From NCBI GenBank assembly GCA_038246645.1, contig JBBRVS010000200.1, forward strand, positions 1-10,486: a stretch of 10,486 bases of DNA, given 5' to 3'. Origin of the DNA: JAHCHG01 sp038246645. GTDB taxonomy: Bacteria; Acidobacteriota; Blastocatellia; Pyrinomonadales; Pyrinomonadaceae. Below the pieces are notes generated by a model. That model worked only from the letters and a program-made list of their open reading frames with translations, was not told the DNA's origin and searched no databases. Both the position numbers and the translations under genes were made by a program. Shown one piece after another: positions 1-8,152 of this stretch; positions within the stretch are counted from its first letter, which is position 1, and each line of letters begins with the position of its first letter.

Positions 1-2989
1 AGGCGTTCAAATTATCCCCGACAGTTGAACTGTCAGTGTTCAACCGCCCACTACCGTAGGCGGTTCTGACTTCGCCGTCATAAACAAACTCAAGTCCTAA
101 TTTGTTTGAAAATTCTTCGATAAATTCATCCGAAAAATTTGGAACGCGCTCGGTCGCGCCAAAAGCCTTTTCTTTTTCGGTTGGATAAAGATAAAGCGGA
201 AAGAAAGATTCTCCGCCTTGATTGTCTGACCTGATTACACCATCCGACATTGGAAACTCTGTTGCAAAAAAGTAATTGCAAGGTTTTGAAGCAATCATTT
301 GTCGTCTTGAAATCAAACCATAATTAGGTTTATTTGTGATGTGTTGCATAATTTCACGCCTACTGCGCTCTATAACCGCATCGTGATAAAACAAATGAAG
401 AACGTCAAAAGGGCGATACAAACATTTCACGAAGAATTTTTCAATTTGCTTTCTATCTAAATAAACTTTGTTACGCGCTTTATTAACGGGCAGTTTATCT
501 TTGTCAGATAAGTATTCACTCTTAATTTCATTATCAGATATTGATAAGTCAATAAAATCTGTAATCCGCGATTTAAGTTTTTTCTCATCGGAATCAAAGA
601 CAAATTTATCTCTACTCGTAACAATACCAACATTATTCATTGGCATTATATCCGTAATTTTTGAGTAGTTTTCATATTCAGGAAGCAAGTAAATATCTTG
701 TGGAACAAAAAGATAAAAAGGATTTTGCGGTTCGAGTTTCGTCAATTCGGCTGTTCCAATTTCATTTCTCAAAAGCCATTGATATTTTCCGAGTTTGCCG
801 TTTGATTCATTTGAAACTTCACGAACGCCGAAAAGATGCGCGTGAGAAATTTGCGCGGTTTCTTTGTTCGGCGAACTGATGAACGCGCCGATGCCAACGC
901 CTTGTTCGATGTCGAAAACATTTTCGTCTTTTGAGCCGTCGGGATGTTTTTCCTTCTTTTTCGCGCTGCCGTGTAAATCTAGCAGATAAATTTTATTGTA
1001 AGTTTCGGTCAAGCTCTGCCGCATTCCGCGAAACGTCGGGTTGTCGAGATAACCGTTATTGGAAATAAACGCGAGCAATCCGACACGGGCGCGCTCCGTT
1101 ATTCTCTGCGAATAGCGAATAAACTTTACATAATCGTCGTTCAGCCATTTCGGATTTCTTTCATTGAGCGATTGCCCGTCAACTTCAAAATAATTTCCCG
1201 TCGCCTCATTCGTCATCGTGTCTTTGCCGCGAAGCAAATTCATAATCCATTCGCCGATGTTGTCCGAATGTCCCGAATACGGCGGATTGCCGATAACAAC
1301 CGTAATCGGCGTATGACGTTTGACGCGGTTGGCGGCTTCGGCTTCGTGCGCGAGCGCGGGCGACATTACGGCGAAATAATCGGAAAAGTCCTTCGGTTCT
1401 TCGAGCGTGTTGGTCAGATAGATTTGGGCGCGTTCGCTCGATAAAAAGCGGTAGCCGGTTTCCGACAGCTTCAAACCGATTTTCATATGGGCGATGGAAT
1501 ACGGAGCCATCATCAATTCAAAACCATACAGGCGCGGCAAAAGATTTTTCGGCACATAATCGTTCCACGCTTCGATTTGTTCGGCTTTCGATTTACCTTC
1601 GCGCTGCCATTTCGCCTCAAGCGTTTTGTGAATCTGTTCGATCACTTCGACCAGAAACGTGCCTGTTCCGGTCGCCGGATCGAGAATCTGTACAAACGGC
1701 GCGGTTTCCTTAACGCCTGCGGGAATCTCAAACTTAAACCCACCCGCTACCGCAGGCGGTTCTGACAGGCGCGATTTCATTTCGCCCCAAGTCGTCGTAT
1801 CAGCCAAACCGTCGGTTAAATCAAACTCTTTCTGCAAAATTTCGTGAACGCTTCTGACAATAAACGAAACAACCGGACGCGGCGTGTAGAAAACTCCGCG
1901 CTTCATCCGCTTTTCCGGGTCGTATTCTTTAAGAAAAAGCTCGTAGAAATGAATCGCCGGGTCTTCCGTCGGATTGCGGTCGCCGAAATCTCGCAAAACC
2001 GCTTCCATATCGGCGCGGCGCAGCATTTCAACGACATCGTTTATGCCGAGTTCATCAAAATCAATCAAATTTCCGCGCCCGCCGACAACGAGAAAAGTTT
2101 GCAGAAGCTCCTTCAAAAACGGATTGGTAACGGGAATCATATCCGCGATATTGTCGGCAACGAGTCCGGCGGGACGCGAGATTTTCGCCGTCAAAAGTCC
2201 GTAGGAAATCGTTTGAGCATACATATCGGCAAAATCGTCGTAGCTCAAATCGTGAATCAACGCTTCCTGAAATGCTTTGTGAAGTTTGCGAAGCTCGCCC
2301 TTTTCATTTTCGAGATTAAGAATTTCGTTGGCTCTGTTGCGAATATTATCGGCAAGTTCGGCAAGCCGAAAAGCAAGCTGTTTTGAAGTTCGGATAACTT
2401 CGCCGTGTCTTTGCGTAAAAGCCGAAGCCCATTGTTCGCGCCACGCTTTCGCATCGTTCGGATTGTCGGGAAAGCGAAGTTTTTCGATTAAAGTTTGGTG
2501 CGCGTGTTGAAGATGCAGAGGCGTATCGAGATTATTCCACGTTATAGTTTTCAGCGTCGGCAAATCGCCAAACTCCGAATTGTCCGAAAAATGCGCCAGC
2601 GAGATAGTGCGCGTTTGGTTTTCACCGTAAGAAGAAAGAAAAAGCAAATCGTGCATCTGCCACGCGGCACGGTCTGACTGATTGGCGGAAATGCGGCGTT
2701 TAATAACGAGTTTGCTCAAGATACGGCGCAAGGCGACAATCGGAAGTTTCTTCGGCTCAAAATCAATGTAGAAAATTCCCCAAGTCTGATTATTTGTCAG
2801 CGGTCGAAGCTGTTTGATGCCGTCAATTTTCGCGGCGGTCGCTTCATCAAGTCCGAGTTCTTCCGGCTCGTAGTCAAAGGTTAAATCTTCGATGTCTTCG
2901 GCTTGGAAATCCCAATCCAGTTCATCGCGCAGATATTCGATGAGTGATTCAAAATTGTTGACTTTTTGGATTGTTTGATAATTAGCCAT
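1..2989 (-). CDS. N6-adenine DNA methyltransferase, type ISP-like (3' end outside window)
   Basis: The frame is open from an ATG at 2989 to the left edge, 996 codons with no stop, so the C-terminus is missing. It begins MANYQTIQKVNNFESLIEYL. A helical region of about 360 residues is followed by RGVFYTP near 363-372, typical of N6-methylases, then AdoMet-binding motif I DPATGTGTF starting at D437 and catalytic motif IV NPPY at 568-571. The C-terminal part has LHGSAKKKEKHPDGS, NVFDIEQGVGIG and a YRPFD...HDAVIERSRREIM block at about 858-880, as in the methylase/target-recognition half of type ISP enzymes such as LlaGI and LlaBIII. It probably methylates adenine in a specific site. I see no nuclease or helicase motif in this chain; those lie in the gene 20 nt upstream, very likely the same operon. 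No Shine-Dalgarno is evident before the ATG. Two short palindromic repeats are embedded in frame at residues about 409-418 and 974-983. The family call is firm; its biological role is inferred. Confidence 0.9.
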   Translation of the reverse strand, partial: MANYQTIQKVNNFESLIEYLRDELDWDFQAEDIEDLTFDYEPEELGLDEATAAKIDGIKQLRPLTNNQTWGIFYIDFEPKKLPIVALRRILSKLVIKRRISANQSDRAAWQMHDLLFLSSYGENQTRTISLAHFSDNSEFGDLPTLKTITWNNLDTPLHLQHAHQTLIEKLRFPDNPNDAKAWREQWASAFTQRHGEVIRTSKQLAFRLAELADNIRNRANEILNLENEKGELRKLHKAFQEALIHDLSYDDFADMYAQTISYGLLTAKISRPAGLVADNIADMIPVTNPFLKELLQTFLVVGGRGNLIDFDELGINDVVEMLRRADMEAVLRDFGDRNPTEDPAIHFYELFLKEYDPEKRMKRGVFYTPRPVVSFIVRSVHEILQKEFDLTDGLADTTTWGEMKSRLSEPPAVAGGFKFEIPAGVKETAPFVQILDPATGTGTFLVEVIEQIHKTLEAKWQREGKSKAEQIEAWNDYVPKNLLPRLYGFELMMAPYSIAHMKIGLKLSETGYRFLSSERAQIYLTNTLEEPKDFSDYFAVMSPALAHEAEAANRVKRHTPITVVIGNPPYSGHSDNIGEWIMNLLRGKDTMTNEATGNYFEVDGQSLNERNPKWLNDDYVKFIRYSQRITERARVGLLAFISNNGYLDNPTFRGMRQSLTETYNKIYLLDLHGSAKKKEKHPDGSKDENVFDIEQGVGIGAFISSPNKETAQISHAHLFGVREVSNESNGKLGKYQWLLRNEIGTAELTKLEPQNPFYLFVPQDIYLLPEYENYSKITDIMPMNNVGIVTSRDKFVFDSDEKKLKSRITDFIDLSISDNEIKSEYLSDKDKLPVNKARNKVYLDRKQIEKFFVKCLYRPFDVLHLFYHDAVIERSRREIMQHITNKPNYGLISRRQMIASKPCNYFFATEFPMSDGVIRSDNQGGESFFPLYLYPTEKEKAFGATERVPNFSDEFIEEFSNKLGLEFVYDGEVRTAYGSGRLNTDSSTVGDNLNA
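20..44. repeat. Overlapping perfect inverted repeats inside the methylase gene
   Basis: Two perfect 7-bp inverted repeats overlap here. One is GACAGTT-G-AACTGTC at 20-34, the other GTTGAAC-7 nt-GTTCAAC at 24-44. They abut the palindromic repeat copy at 42-70, so about 50 bases are almost entirely self-complementary. On the coding strand they are translated as part of the methylase. They may be an extension of the neighbouring repeat or a second nested element. Confidence 0.6.
42..70. repeat. Short palindromic repeat, copy 1, in coding sequence
   Basis: The core CTACCGTAGGCGGTTCTGAC at 51-70 matches 1747-1766 at 19 of 20 bases. AACCGCC at 42-48 pairs with GGCGGTT at 59-65, and the centre CTAC-C-GTAG is itself palindromic, so the unit can fold as a hairpin. 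The methylase frame reads it as VRTAYGSGRL near residue 974. The upstream bases 42-50 match copy 2 only partly. Confidence 0.7.
1738..1766. repeat. Short palindromic repeat, copy 2, in coding sequence
   Basis: This is the second copy of the 42-70 repeat in the same orientation, with core CTACCGCAGGCGGTTCTGAC at 1747-1766. The methylase frame reads it as SEPPAVAGGF, residues about 409-418, a different frame from copy 1. It lies in a linker between an N6-methylase conserved region and motif I, where an insertion could be tolerated. A possible partner arm, CGCCTGCGG at 1714-1722, is complementary to 1750-1758 but may be native coding sequence. Confidence 0.7.
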
Positions 2990-3009
2990 AGTTTTAGGAG
3001 TTTAGAATT

Positions 3010-6000
3010 TTATGAAATTTCCATCCACGCTTTCAAAATCGGGCGCGTTCCGATTGGCGCCTGCACTCGTTTGAGATAACCGTTTTTCAAATACTTTTCA
3101 ACCTTTTGCCGAATTTCGACCAGTGTTTCCTGCGATTGAACGCAAAAACGCGGCGTGTCGGGCGAACAGCGAATCGTTTCGTTAATCTTTATCGTGTCTT
3201 CTTCGATTTGTTCGGTTTCGAGATTGTATAAATACCAACGGCTGACGGTCGGCAGAATTTCGATGTCTGAGCCGTTTGTTTCGACGGATATATCCGGCGT
3301 TGCGTCTTTCGGCACTTCGGGAAGTTCATAGCAAAAGAAAACGGCGCGAGTTTGACTGTCGGGTAATTTCTTTCCGCTGAAAATACGGTTTGGAAGTCGG
3401 TTTAATTGACTGTCGAGTTCGGGAAATTGGGTTAAAAGTTCCTGATATTCGAGATGCAATTTTTCAAGCGGCGATTCGTCGCCTTCGAGTTCGTGGTTGA
3501 AATCTTTCAAGGCTTCGTAATCGTCTTCGGGTTTTAATAGTTTTTTGCCTTCGATGCCGAAAACACGCGAGATTTTCAAGACTTTATTGGAAACTCTGGC
3601 GTAAAGATTCAACAGCGAATCGAGTTCGTCGGGCGGCAGAAAATTCCAATAAACGACCGTTCCGCGAATCTCTGCTTGGTCTGGATTCGCTTTGATTATT
3701 TCGTCTTCGATTTGATTGTTAAGGCGACGGTCAACACGCCCGATCCGCTGCATCAAGCGAACGGGATTCCAATGTAAATCATAATTTATAAGTCTGGTCG
3801 CGTCCTGCAAGTTCAAACCTTCGGCTAAAACGTCGGTCGAGATTAAAACACGAATTTCTTCTTCGCCATTACTGGCTAATTTGGCGTTTGACGAATCATT
3901 GTAAAAAGGTGAAAAACGCCGGACGATTGCTAATCTGTCTTTTGGTTTGGTTTTGCCGTCAATCTCCGCCGCTCCTTCGATTCCGGCTTTTTCCAGATTC
4001 TCAAACAAGTATCGCGCCGTCTGCATATACTCGCTGAAAATTATAACTTTGTGTTTTTTCAAAACTTTGTCCGTTTTCAAAAGGCGAATCAAGGCTTGCA
4101 GTTTGTCGTCCTTTTTAGGCTCAAAAGTGCGAAACTCATCAAGAAAATCGAGAATCTGGTCTAAATCGTCAAATGTCGCGTTAAGAATGGCGTGGACGTT
4201 ATATTTCTCACGGTCGAGAACTTCAAATGAGGCGAGAAGTTCGGGGCTGACTATATCTTCGGTCAGTTCGGCAATATCGCCTAAATCCTGTTGATCGTCA
4301 AAAAGTGCGCGTTGAGTTTTGCGGAAAAAGCCGAACTGTTCTTCTTTGCGGCGTTTGATGCGGTCGAGTTTGGATTTCTCCATTGCCGTTTCTACATTCT
4401 TTGTCGCAAAAGCCATCATCTTTTGATAAAGCATTTCGCACGAAGACCGAAACGCTTCCGCCGAACTTTCAAAGCGTTTGAGAAATAACGTGCGAATCAA
4501 ACCGACAATCTGTTTCTGCCGTTCAACAAGAAATATATCTTCTTCCTCAACGCCGGTTTTCAAGAAAGATGTCGGGCTGTAAATAGCCAGCGTGAAAAGC
4601 GGTTCTTTTTTGGAAAAGGCTTTGTTAATTGAATCAAGCAGTTTTTCGTAAGTTTTTTTAATCGAATATTCGGCAACTCGCGGCTCTTCGCGTATCGGAA
4701 ATTTAGCCATATTTCCGCCTTGAAGTTTCTGACTTTCGCGGACGTAACTGCGGCTTCGCTGCACGACGAGTTCACGAAAGAGTTCGTCATTTCCCAAAAT
4801 TTGTTCCGCTTCGACTTGATTGAAATCAAAAATCGGCTGGTCTGGTGAATTGCCGCGAATACTGTCTTCGAGCTGTTTTTCCAGATGCCGGAAATGCGCC
4901 GGAAGCGAATGAACGCCGATATTTCTGAAGTAATTATTTTCTTTCTGCGTAAAAAGTTCTATGAGTCGCTGTAAATCAATCAAGCTGTTGTTGATCGGTG
5001 TTGCCGTAAGCAGAAAAACTTTTTTATCGCCGATAATTTCCGCCATCCGGTAATACCGCGAAGCATCGCGTGTAGCTGTTCCTTTCAATCCCGGATTTCT
5101 GAAATTATGCGCTTCGTCAATAATAATGACATCAGCGCGTTCTTTGACGCTTTCCAATTTTTCTTGCCAATTGCCGCCACGCGATAAATCTGTATGATTG
5201 AAAATTTCGAGAGTGGAAAATGCTCCGAAAAGATTTGGCAAATATTTTTTCAATGCAGGTTGCCACACAGCTTCGCTTGTTGCTTTGGGGACAAACAACG
5301 CGACACGCTTGCGGTCGCGCTCAATCAGACGTTCAATCAACATCATCCCGACAAAAGTTTTGCCTAGACCAACGCCGTCGCAAAGAAATGCGCCGCGATA
5401 TTTTTCGGCAATTTTCATCAAGGCTTTGTAGCCGTCTTGCTGATAAACGTCTAATTTTTTATAAAGACGCGATTGCTGTTTATCCCATTCGCTCACTTCA
5501 ATTTCGTAGCGGCGAAAATACTCTTTTAAAGCGCGGGCGTAAATCTCGAACGGTAAATAATCGCGCGTGTGGCGTTCGATAACTTTTAAGATTTCCGGCG
5601 TAACGTCTTCGGCTTCGTTCCAATGTCGGTCATACCATTTCTGCAATTCGCCGACACGCTGTTTTTCGTGAATATTTAATTCGACATTATCGGTCAATCC
5701 GGGATATGTGAAATTACTTGAACCGACCAGAGCCGACGAACCGACAACTGCTAACTTTGAATGTGTAATATATGCTTTAGCGTGAAATTTTTTTTTGGTG
5801 AAAACGCGGCATTCGATTTTCTTTTGCTTGAGAGCCTCAACAATTGCCGGAACGCCTTTTAGAAAATCATTCTTTTCCTTTTCGGACTCAATACTGCTAT
5901 CAAGTTTATTTTCAATTTCGCTTTTGAGAGCATCAATAAATGATTTTTTTGTTCGGCGAGTCATTTCATCGCCCATTAAGATACGAATTTTATCGAGTTT

Positions 6001-6168
6001 CTGCCAATTACCATCAAGGGAAAGCAGAGAGCCGATTTCAAAATATCCGGTGGCAATATCAAACTGATGCGAAATATCCGACCATTCCTTTAGATATTCG
6101 CGGACCTTCCAATCCTTATCGGAATTGTCCACAATGAAGATTTCTGAACCGCTTTGAGTTTTTGACAT
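3010..6168 (-). CDS. PLD-domain SF2/SNF2-like helicase, probable restriction or defence protein
   Basis: A 1052-residue protein starting at an ATG. The N-terminal ~200 residues form a phospholipase D-type nuclease-like domain: FHAKAY with H129 and K131, then GSSNFT at 149-154. Next is an SF2/SNF2-like motor: a Q-motif-like YQQDGYKAL at 242-250, Walker A DGVGLGKT at 264-271, Walker B DEAH at 351-354 and motif III LTATP at 387-391. After a long charged insertion (about 460-690, beginning near QRSRSYVRES), the second lobe has KVIIFSEY near 702, STDVLAEGLNLQ near 775 and QRIGRVDRR near 805. The last ~200 residues are unassigned. It should bind and move along or remodel DNA using ATP. Only one HxK motif is seen, so an active PLD site would need a dimer, and the usual Asp after HxKx4 is not in place. 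It lies 51 nt after the ABC-F gene and 20 nt before the methylase gene, pointing to a two-gene restriction or anti-phage unit. Helicase and PLD folds are clear; cleavage activity is inferred. Confidence 0.93.
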   Translation of the reverse strand: MSKTQSGSEIFIVDNSDKDWKVREYLKEWSDISHQFDIATGYFEIGSLLSLDGNWQKLDKIRILMGDEMTRRTKKSFIDALKSEIENKLDSSIESEKEKNDFLKGVPAIVEALKQKKIECRVFTKKKFHAKAYITHSKLAVVGSSALVGSSNFTYPGLTDNVELNIHEKQRVGELQKWYDRHWNEAEDVTPEILKVIERHTRDYLPFEIYARALKEYFRRYEIEVSEWDKQQSRLYKKLDVYQQDGYKALMKIAEKYRGAFLCDGVGLGKTFVGMMLIERLIERDRKRVALFVPKATSEAVWQPALKKYLPNLFGAFSTLEIFNHTDLSRGGNWQEKLESVKERADVIIIDEAHNFRNPGLKGTATRDASRYYRMAEIIGDKKVFLLTATPINNSLIDLQRLIELFTQKENNYFRNIGVHSLPAHFRHLEKQLEDSIRGNSPDQPIFDFNQVEAEQILGNDELFRELVVQRSRSYVRESQKLQGGNMAKFPIREEPRVAEYSIKKTYEKLLDSINKAFSKKEPLFTLAIYSPTSFLKTGVEEEDIFLVERQKQIVGLIRTLFLKRFESSAEAFRSSCEMLYQKMMAFATKNVETAMEKSKLDRIKRRKEEQFGFFRKTQRALFDDQQDLGDIAELTEDIVSPELLASFEVLDREKYNVHAILNATFDDLDQILDFLDEFRTFEPKKDDKLQALIRLLKTDKVLKKHKVIIFSEYMQTARYLFENLEKAGIEGAAEIDGKTKPKDRLAIVRRFSPFYNDSSNAKLASNGEEEIRVLISTDVLAEGLNLQDATRLINYDLHWNPVRLMQRIGRVDRRLNNQIEDEIIKANPDQAEIRGTVVYWNFLPPDELDSLLNLYARVSNKVLKISRVFGIEGKKLLKPEDDYEALKDFNHELEGDESPLEKLHLEYQELLTQFPELDSQLNRLPNRIFSGKKLPDSQTRAVFFCYELPEVPKDATPDISVETNGSDIEILPTVSRWYLYNLETEQIEEDTIKINETIRCSPDTPRFCVQSQETLVEIRQKVEKYLKNGYLKRVQAPIGTRPILKAWMEIS

Positions 6169-6219
6169 ATATTTAGAAAACCTGAAATTTATTTCTCAAC
6201 TCTATGTTATTTTAGATTT

Positions 6220-8133
6220 TTAATTCAAACTTTCCGTCAAATCTTCCCACTCTTCGTAAAGTTTTTGGATCTGATTTTCGACCGATTGAAACTTTTCGGT
6301 TGCTTTTTGCAATTCTGCGTGATTTGCGGCAATCTCCGGCTGGCTCATCTTGAGAGTTAAATTTGCCGCTTTTCCTTCTAATACGGGAATTTCTCTTTCA
6401 ATATCTTTTATTCGTTTTTCGATTTTCTGCACTTCATTTTTCGATAATTGATTTTGAGTTCCGGGGCTTTGAACTTGACTGATTTCTTCAACTTTATTAG
6501 ATATTTTGTTTTGATTTTGAACTTGAAACTTCGAACTTCGAACTTTTTCCTTCCAATCGTGAAATTCGGAGTAATTTCCGTTAAAAATTTCAACCTTGCT
6601 GTTTTCTTCAAACGACAAAATCTGCGTCGCGATTTGATCGAGAAAATAGCGGTCGTGGCTGACGGTTAAAATTGTTCCTTCATAACTTTGCAAGGCTTCT
6701 TCGAGAGCTTCACGCGACGGAATATCGAGATGATTGGTCGGCTCGTCGAGCGCGAGAACATTGACATTCGAATAAATCAATTTCGCCAGCGCAAGTCTTC
6801 CCTTTTCGCCGCCGGAAAGCGTCGAAACGAGTTTGAAAACGTCTTCGCCGAAAAACAGGAATCTTGCCAGAAATGAACGCAATGCACCATTTTCCGCCAG
6901 CGGTGCGACGCGTCGAAGTTCATTGATAATCTCGTTGCGGTCTTCCAAATCTTCGAGTTGCTGGGAATAATAGCCGATCTCGGTTTTCGCGCCCCAGATC
7001 ATTTTCCCCGAAAGTTCGCGATTTTGCCCCAAGATAGTTTTTAAAAACGTCGTTTTCCCCGTGCCGTTGCCGCCGATTATGCCGAGACATTCGCTGCGAT
7101 GAAGCGTGAAATTCAAATCTTTTGCCAGCGTATTTTCGCCGTAACCGATTGCCAGATCTTCGACCGAAAGTACATTTCCGCCGGCGCGTTCGATATTTTT
7201 GACTTTGAAATTCCCGCTCGCTTTATCGGCAATGACGGCTTCGACGCGATCCATTTTTTCCAGCAGAGTTCGGCGCGATTTTGCCTGTTTCGTTTTTTGC
7301 CCGGCGAGATTTTTGCGAATAAATTCCTGCGTTTTATTGATAAACGCCTGCTGATTATCAAATTCCCGCTGCTGTTGTTCGCGGCGCAGGGCGCGTTCGA
7401 TCAGGAATTTCGAATAATTTCCGACGTAGGAAACCGCTTTTCCGTTTTCGATCTCGATAATCCGGCGGCAGGTTCGATCAAGAAAATAACGGTCGTGGCT
7501 GATGATTATATGCGCTTTTTCAAAAGCCTGCAGAAAATTTTCGAGCCATTCGACCGCTTGCACGTCCAGATGATTGGTCGGCTCATCAAGCAAGAGAATA
7601 TCGGGATTTGAAAGCAGAAGCCGCGCCAAACCGAGCCGGTTTTTCTGTCCGCCGGAAAGAGTTTCGGTTCTTAAATCCCATTTGTCCGGCGTAAATCCGA
7701 GTCCGAGCAAAATCGCTTCGGCTCTGGCGGTGTATGTAAAACCGTCTTCACGCTCGAAAACGGTTTGCAGTTCGGCGTATTCTTCGAGAATTTCTTCACT
7801 CGCATTTTCCGCCATCTCGTGTTCGAGCCGGCGCATTTCGGCTTCGATGTCGTGAAGTTTCTTAAACGCGGAAAGCGCGGCGGTGTGAACCGTTTCGCTC
7901 GTCGTAAAATCAACGTGTTGCTCTAAAAGACCGATTTTTAACCCGCTGGTTTTAAAGACATCGCCGGAATCCGCCGATTCTTCTCCGGTAATCAGTCGAA
8001 AGACGGTTGTTTTGCCCGCGCCGTTTCTGCCGACCAGACCGATTTTTTCGTCCGGGTTGATCTGAAACGAAACGCCGCGCAAGATTTCCTTGCCGCCGTA
8101 GGATTTATAAACCTCTGATAATCTGAAAAGCAT
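6220..8133 (-). CDS. ABC-F family ATPase (ribosome-associated type)
   Basis: A soluble protein with two ABC ATPase domains and no membrane segment, 637 residues from the ATG at 8133. A TTG at 8154 would add seven residues, but it abuts the T-tract of the preceding terminator, so ATG is preferred. Domain 1 has Walker A GRNGAGKTT (35-43), signature LSGGQ and DEPTNHLD. An arm/linker rich in Arg, Lys and Gln follows. Domain 2 has GGNGTGKTT, LSGGE and a second DEPTNHLD. The C-terminus (about the last 75 residues) is a charged coiled coil, as in the longer ABC-F proteins such as Uup, YheS or YdiF. ABC-F proteins bind the ribosomal E site and act on stalled or antibiotic-bound ribosomes; I cannot tell which subtype this is. 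A low-complexity Ser/Gln/Asn stretch precedes the coiled coil. No terminator is seen before the helicase gene 51 nt downstream, so readthrough into it is possible. Confidence 0.93.
   Translation of the reverse strand: MLFRLSEVYKSYGGKEILRGVSFQINPDEKIGLVGRNGAGKTTVFRLITGEESADSGDVFKTSGLKIGLLEQHVDFTTSETVHTAALSAFKKLHDIEAEMRRLEHEMAENASEEILEEYAELQTVFEREDGFTYTARAEAILLGLGFTPDKWDLRTETLSGGQKNRLGLARLLLSNPDILLLDEPTNHLDVQAVEWLENFLQAFEKAHIIISHDRYFLDRTCRRIIEIENGKAVSYVGNYSKFLIERALRREQQQREFDNQQAFINKTQEFIRKNLAGQKTKQAKSRRTLLEKMDRVEAVIADKASGNFKVKNIERAGGNVLSVEDLAIGYGENTLAKDLNFTLHRSECLGIIGGNGTGKTTFLKTILGQNRELSGKMIWGAKTEIGYYSQQLEDLEDRNEIINELRRVAPLAENGALRSFLARFLFFGEDVFKLVSTLSGGEKGRLALAKLIYSNVNVLALDEPTNHLDIPSREALEEALQSYEGTILTVSHDRYFLDQIATQILSFEENSKVEIFNGNYSEFHDWKEKVRSSKFQVQNQNKISNKVEEISQVQSPGTQNQLSKNEVQKIEKRIKDIEREIPVLEGKAANLTLKMSQPEIAANHAELQKATEKFQSVENQIQKLYEEWEDLTESLN
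6452..6549. repeat. Low-complexity GAAGTTC/AAGTTCAAA-type stretch in ABC-F linker
   Basis: On the coding strand this is built of degenerate repeats of AAGTTC, for example AAGTTCGAAGTTCGAAGTTT, followed further on by AAGTTCAAAATCAAAAC and GTCAAGTTCAAAG. It is translated as a Ser/Gln/Asn/Lys-rich linker (KVRSSKFQVQNQNKISNK and onward) between the second ATPase domain and the C-terminal coiled coil. It is probably a repeat-derived, poorly conserved linker. Confidence 0.5.
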
Positions 8134-8142
8134 TTTTCGTAA

Positions 8143-8148
8143 ATTATA
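8143..8148 (-). promoter_or_regulatory. Possible -10 element of the ABC-F gene
   Basis: On the minus strand a perfect TATAAT lies 9 nt before the ATG at 8133. Transcription would begin within a few bases of the start codon, giving a leaderless or near-leaderless mRNA. No Shine-Dalgarno is visible and no good -35 box is found in the terminator sequence upstream, so the call is tentative. Confidence 0.35.
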
Positions 8149-8152
8149 AATC

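Noticed and set aside
42..1766. The two palindromic repeats as a CRISPR array or att sites
   Set aside because: There are only two copies, 1.7 kb apart, inside one gene, with no regular spacers, cas genes or integrase.
1172..2677. Several plus-strand open frames of 60-180 codons (for example 1844-2386)
   Set aside because: They lie antisense to the methylase gene, whose frame carries clear conserved motifs; the plus-strand translations show no recognisable domain and are Arg/Phe-rich shadows.
7099..7611. A 170-codon plus-strand open frame
   Set aside because: It is antisense to the first ABC-F ATPase domain and linker, which are unmistakable; the long open frame results from codon bias on the opposite strand.
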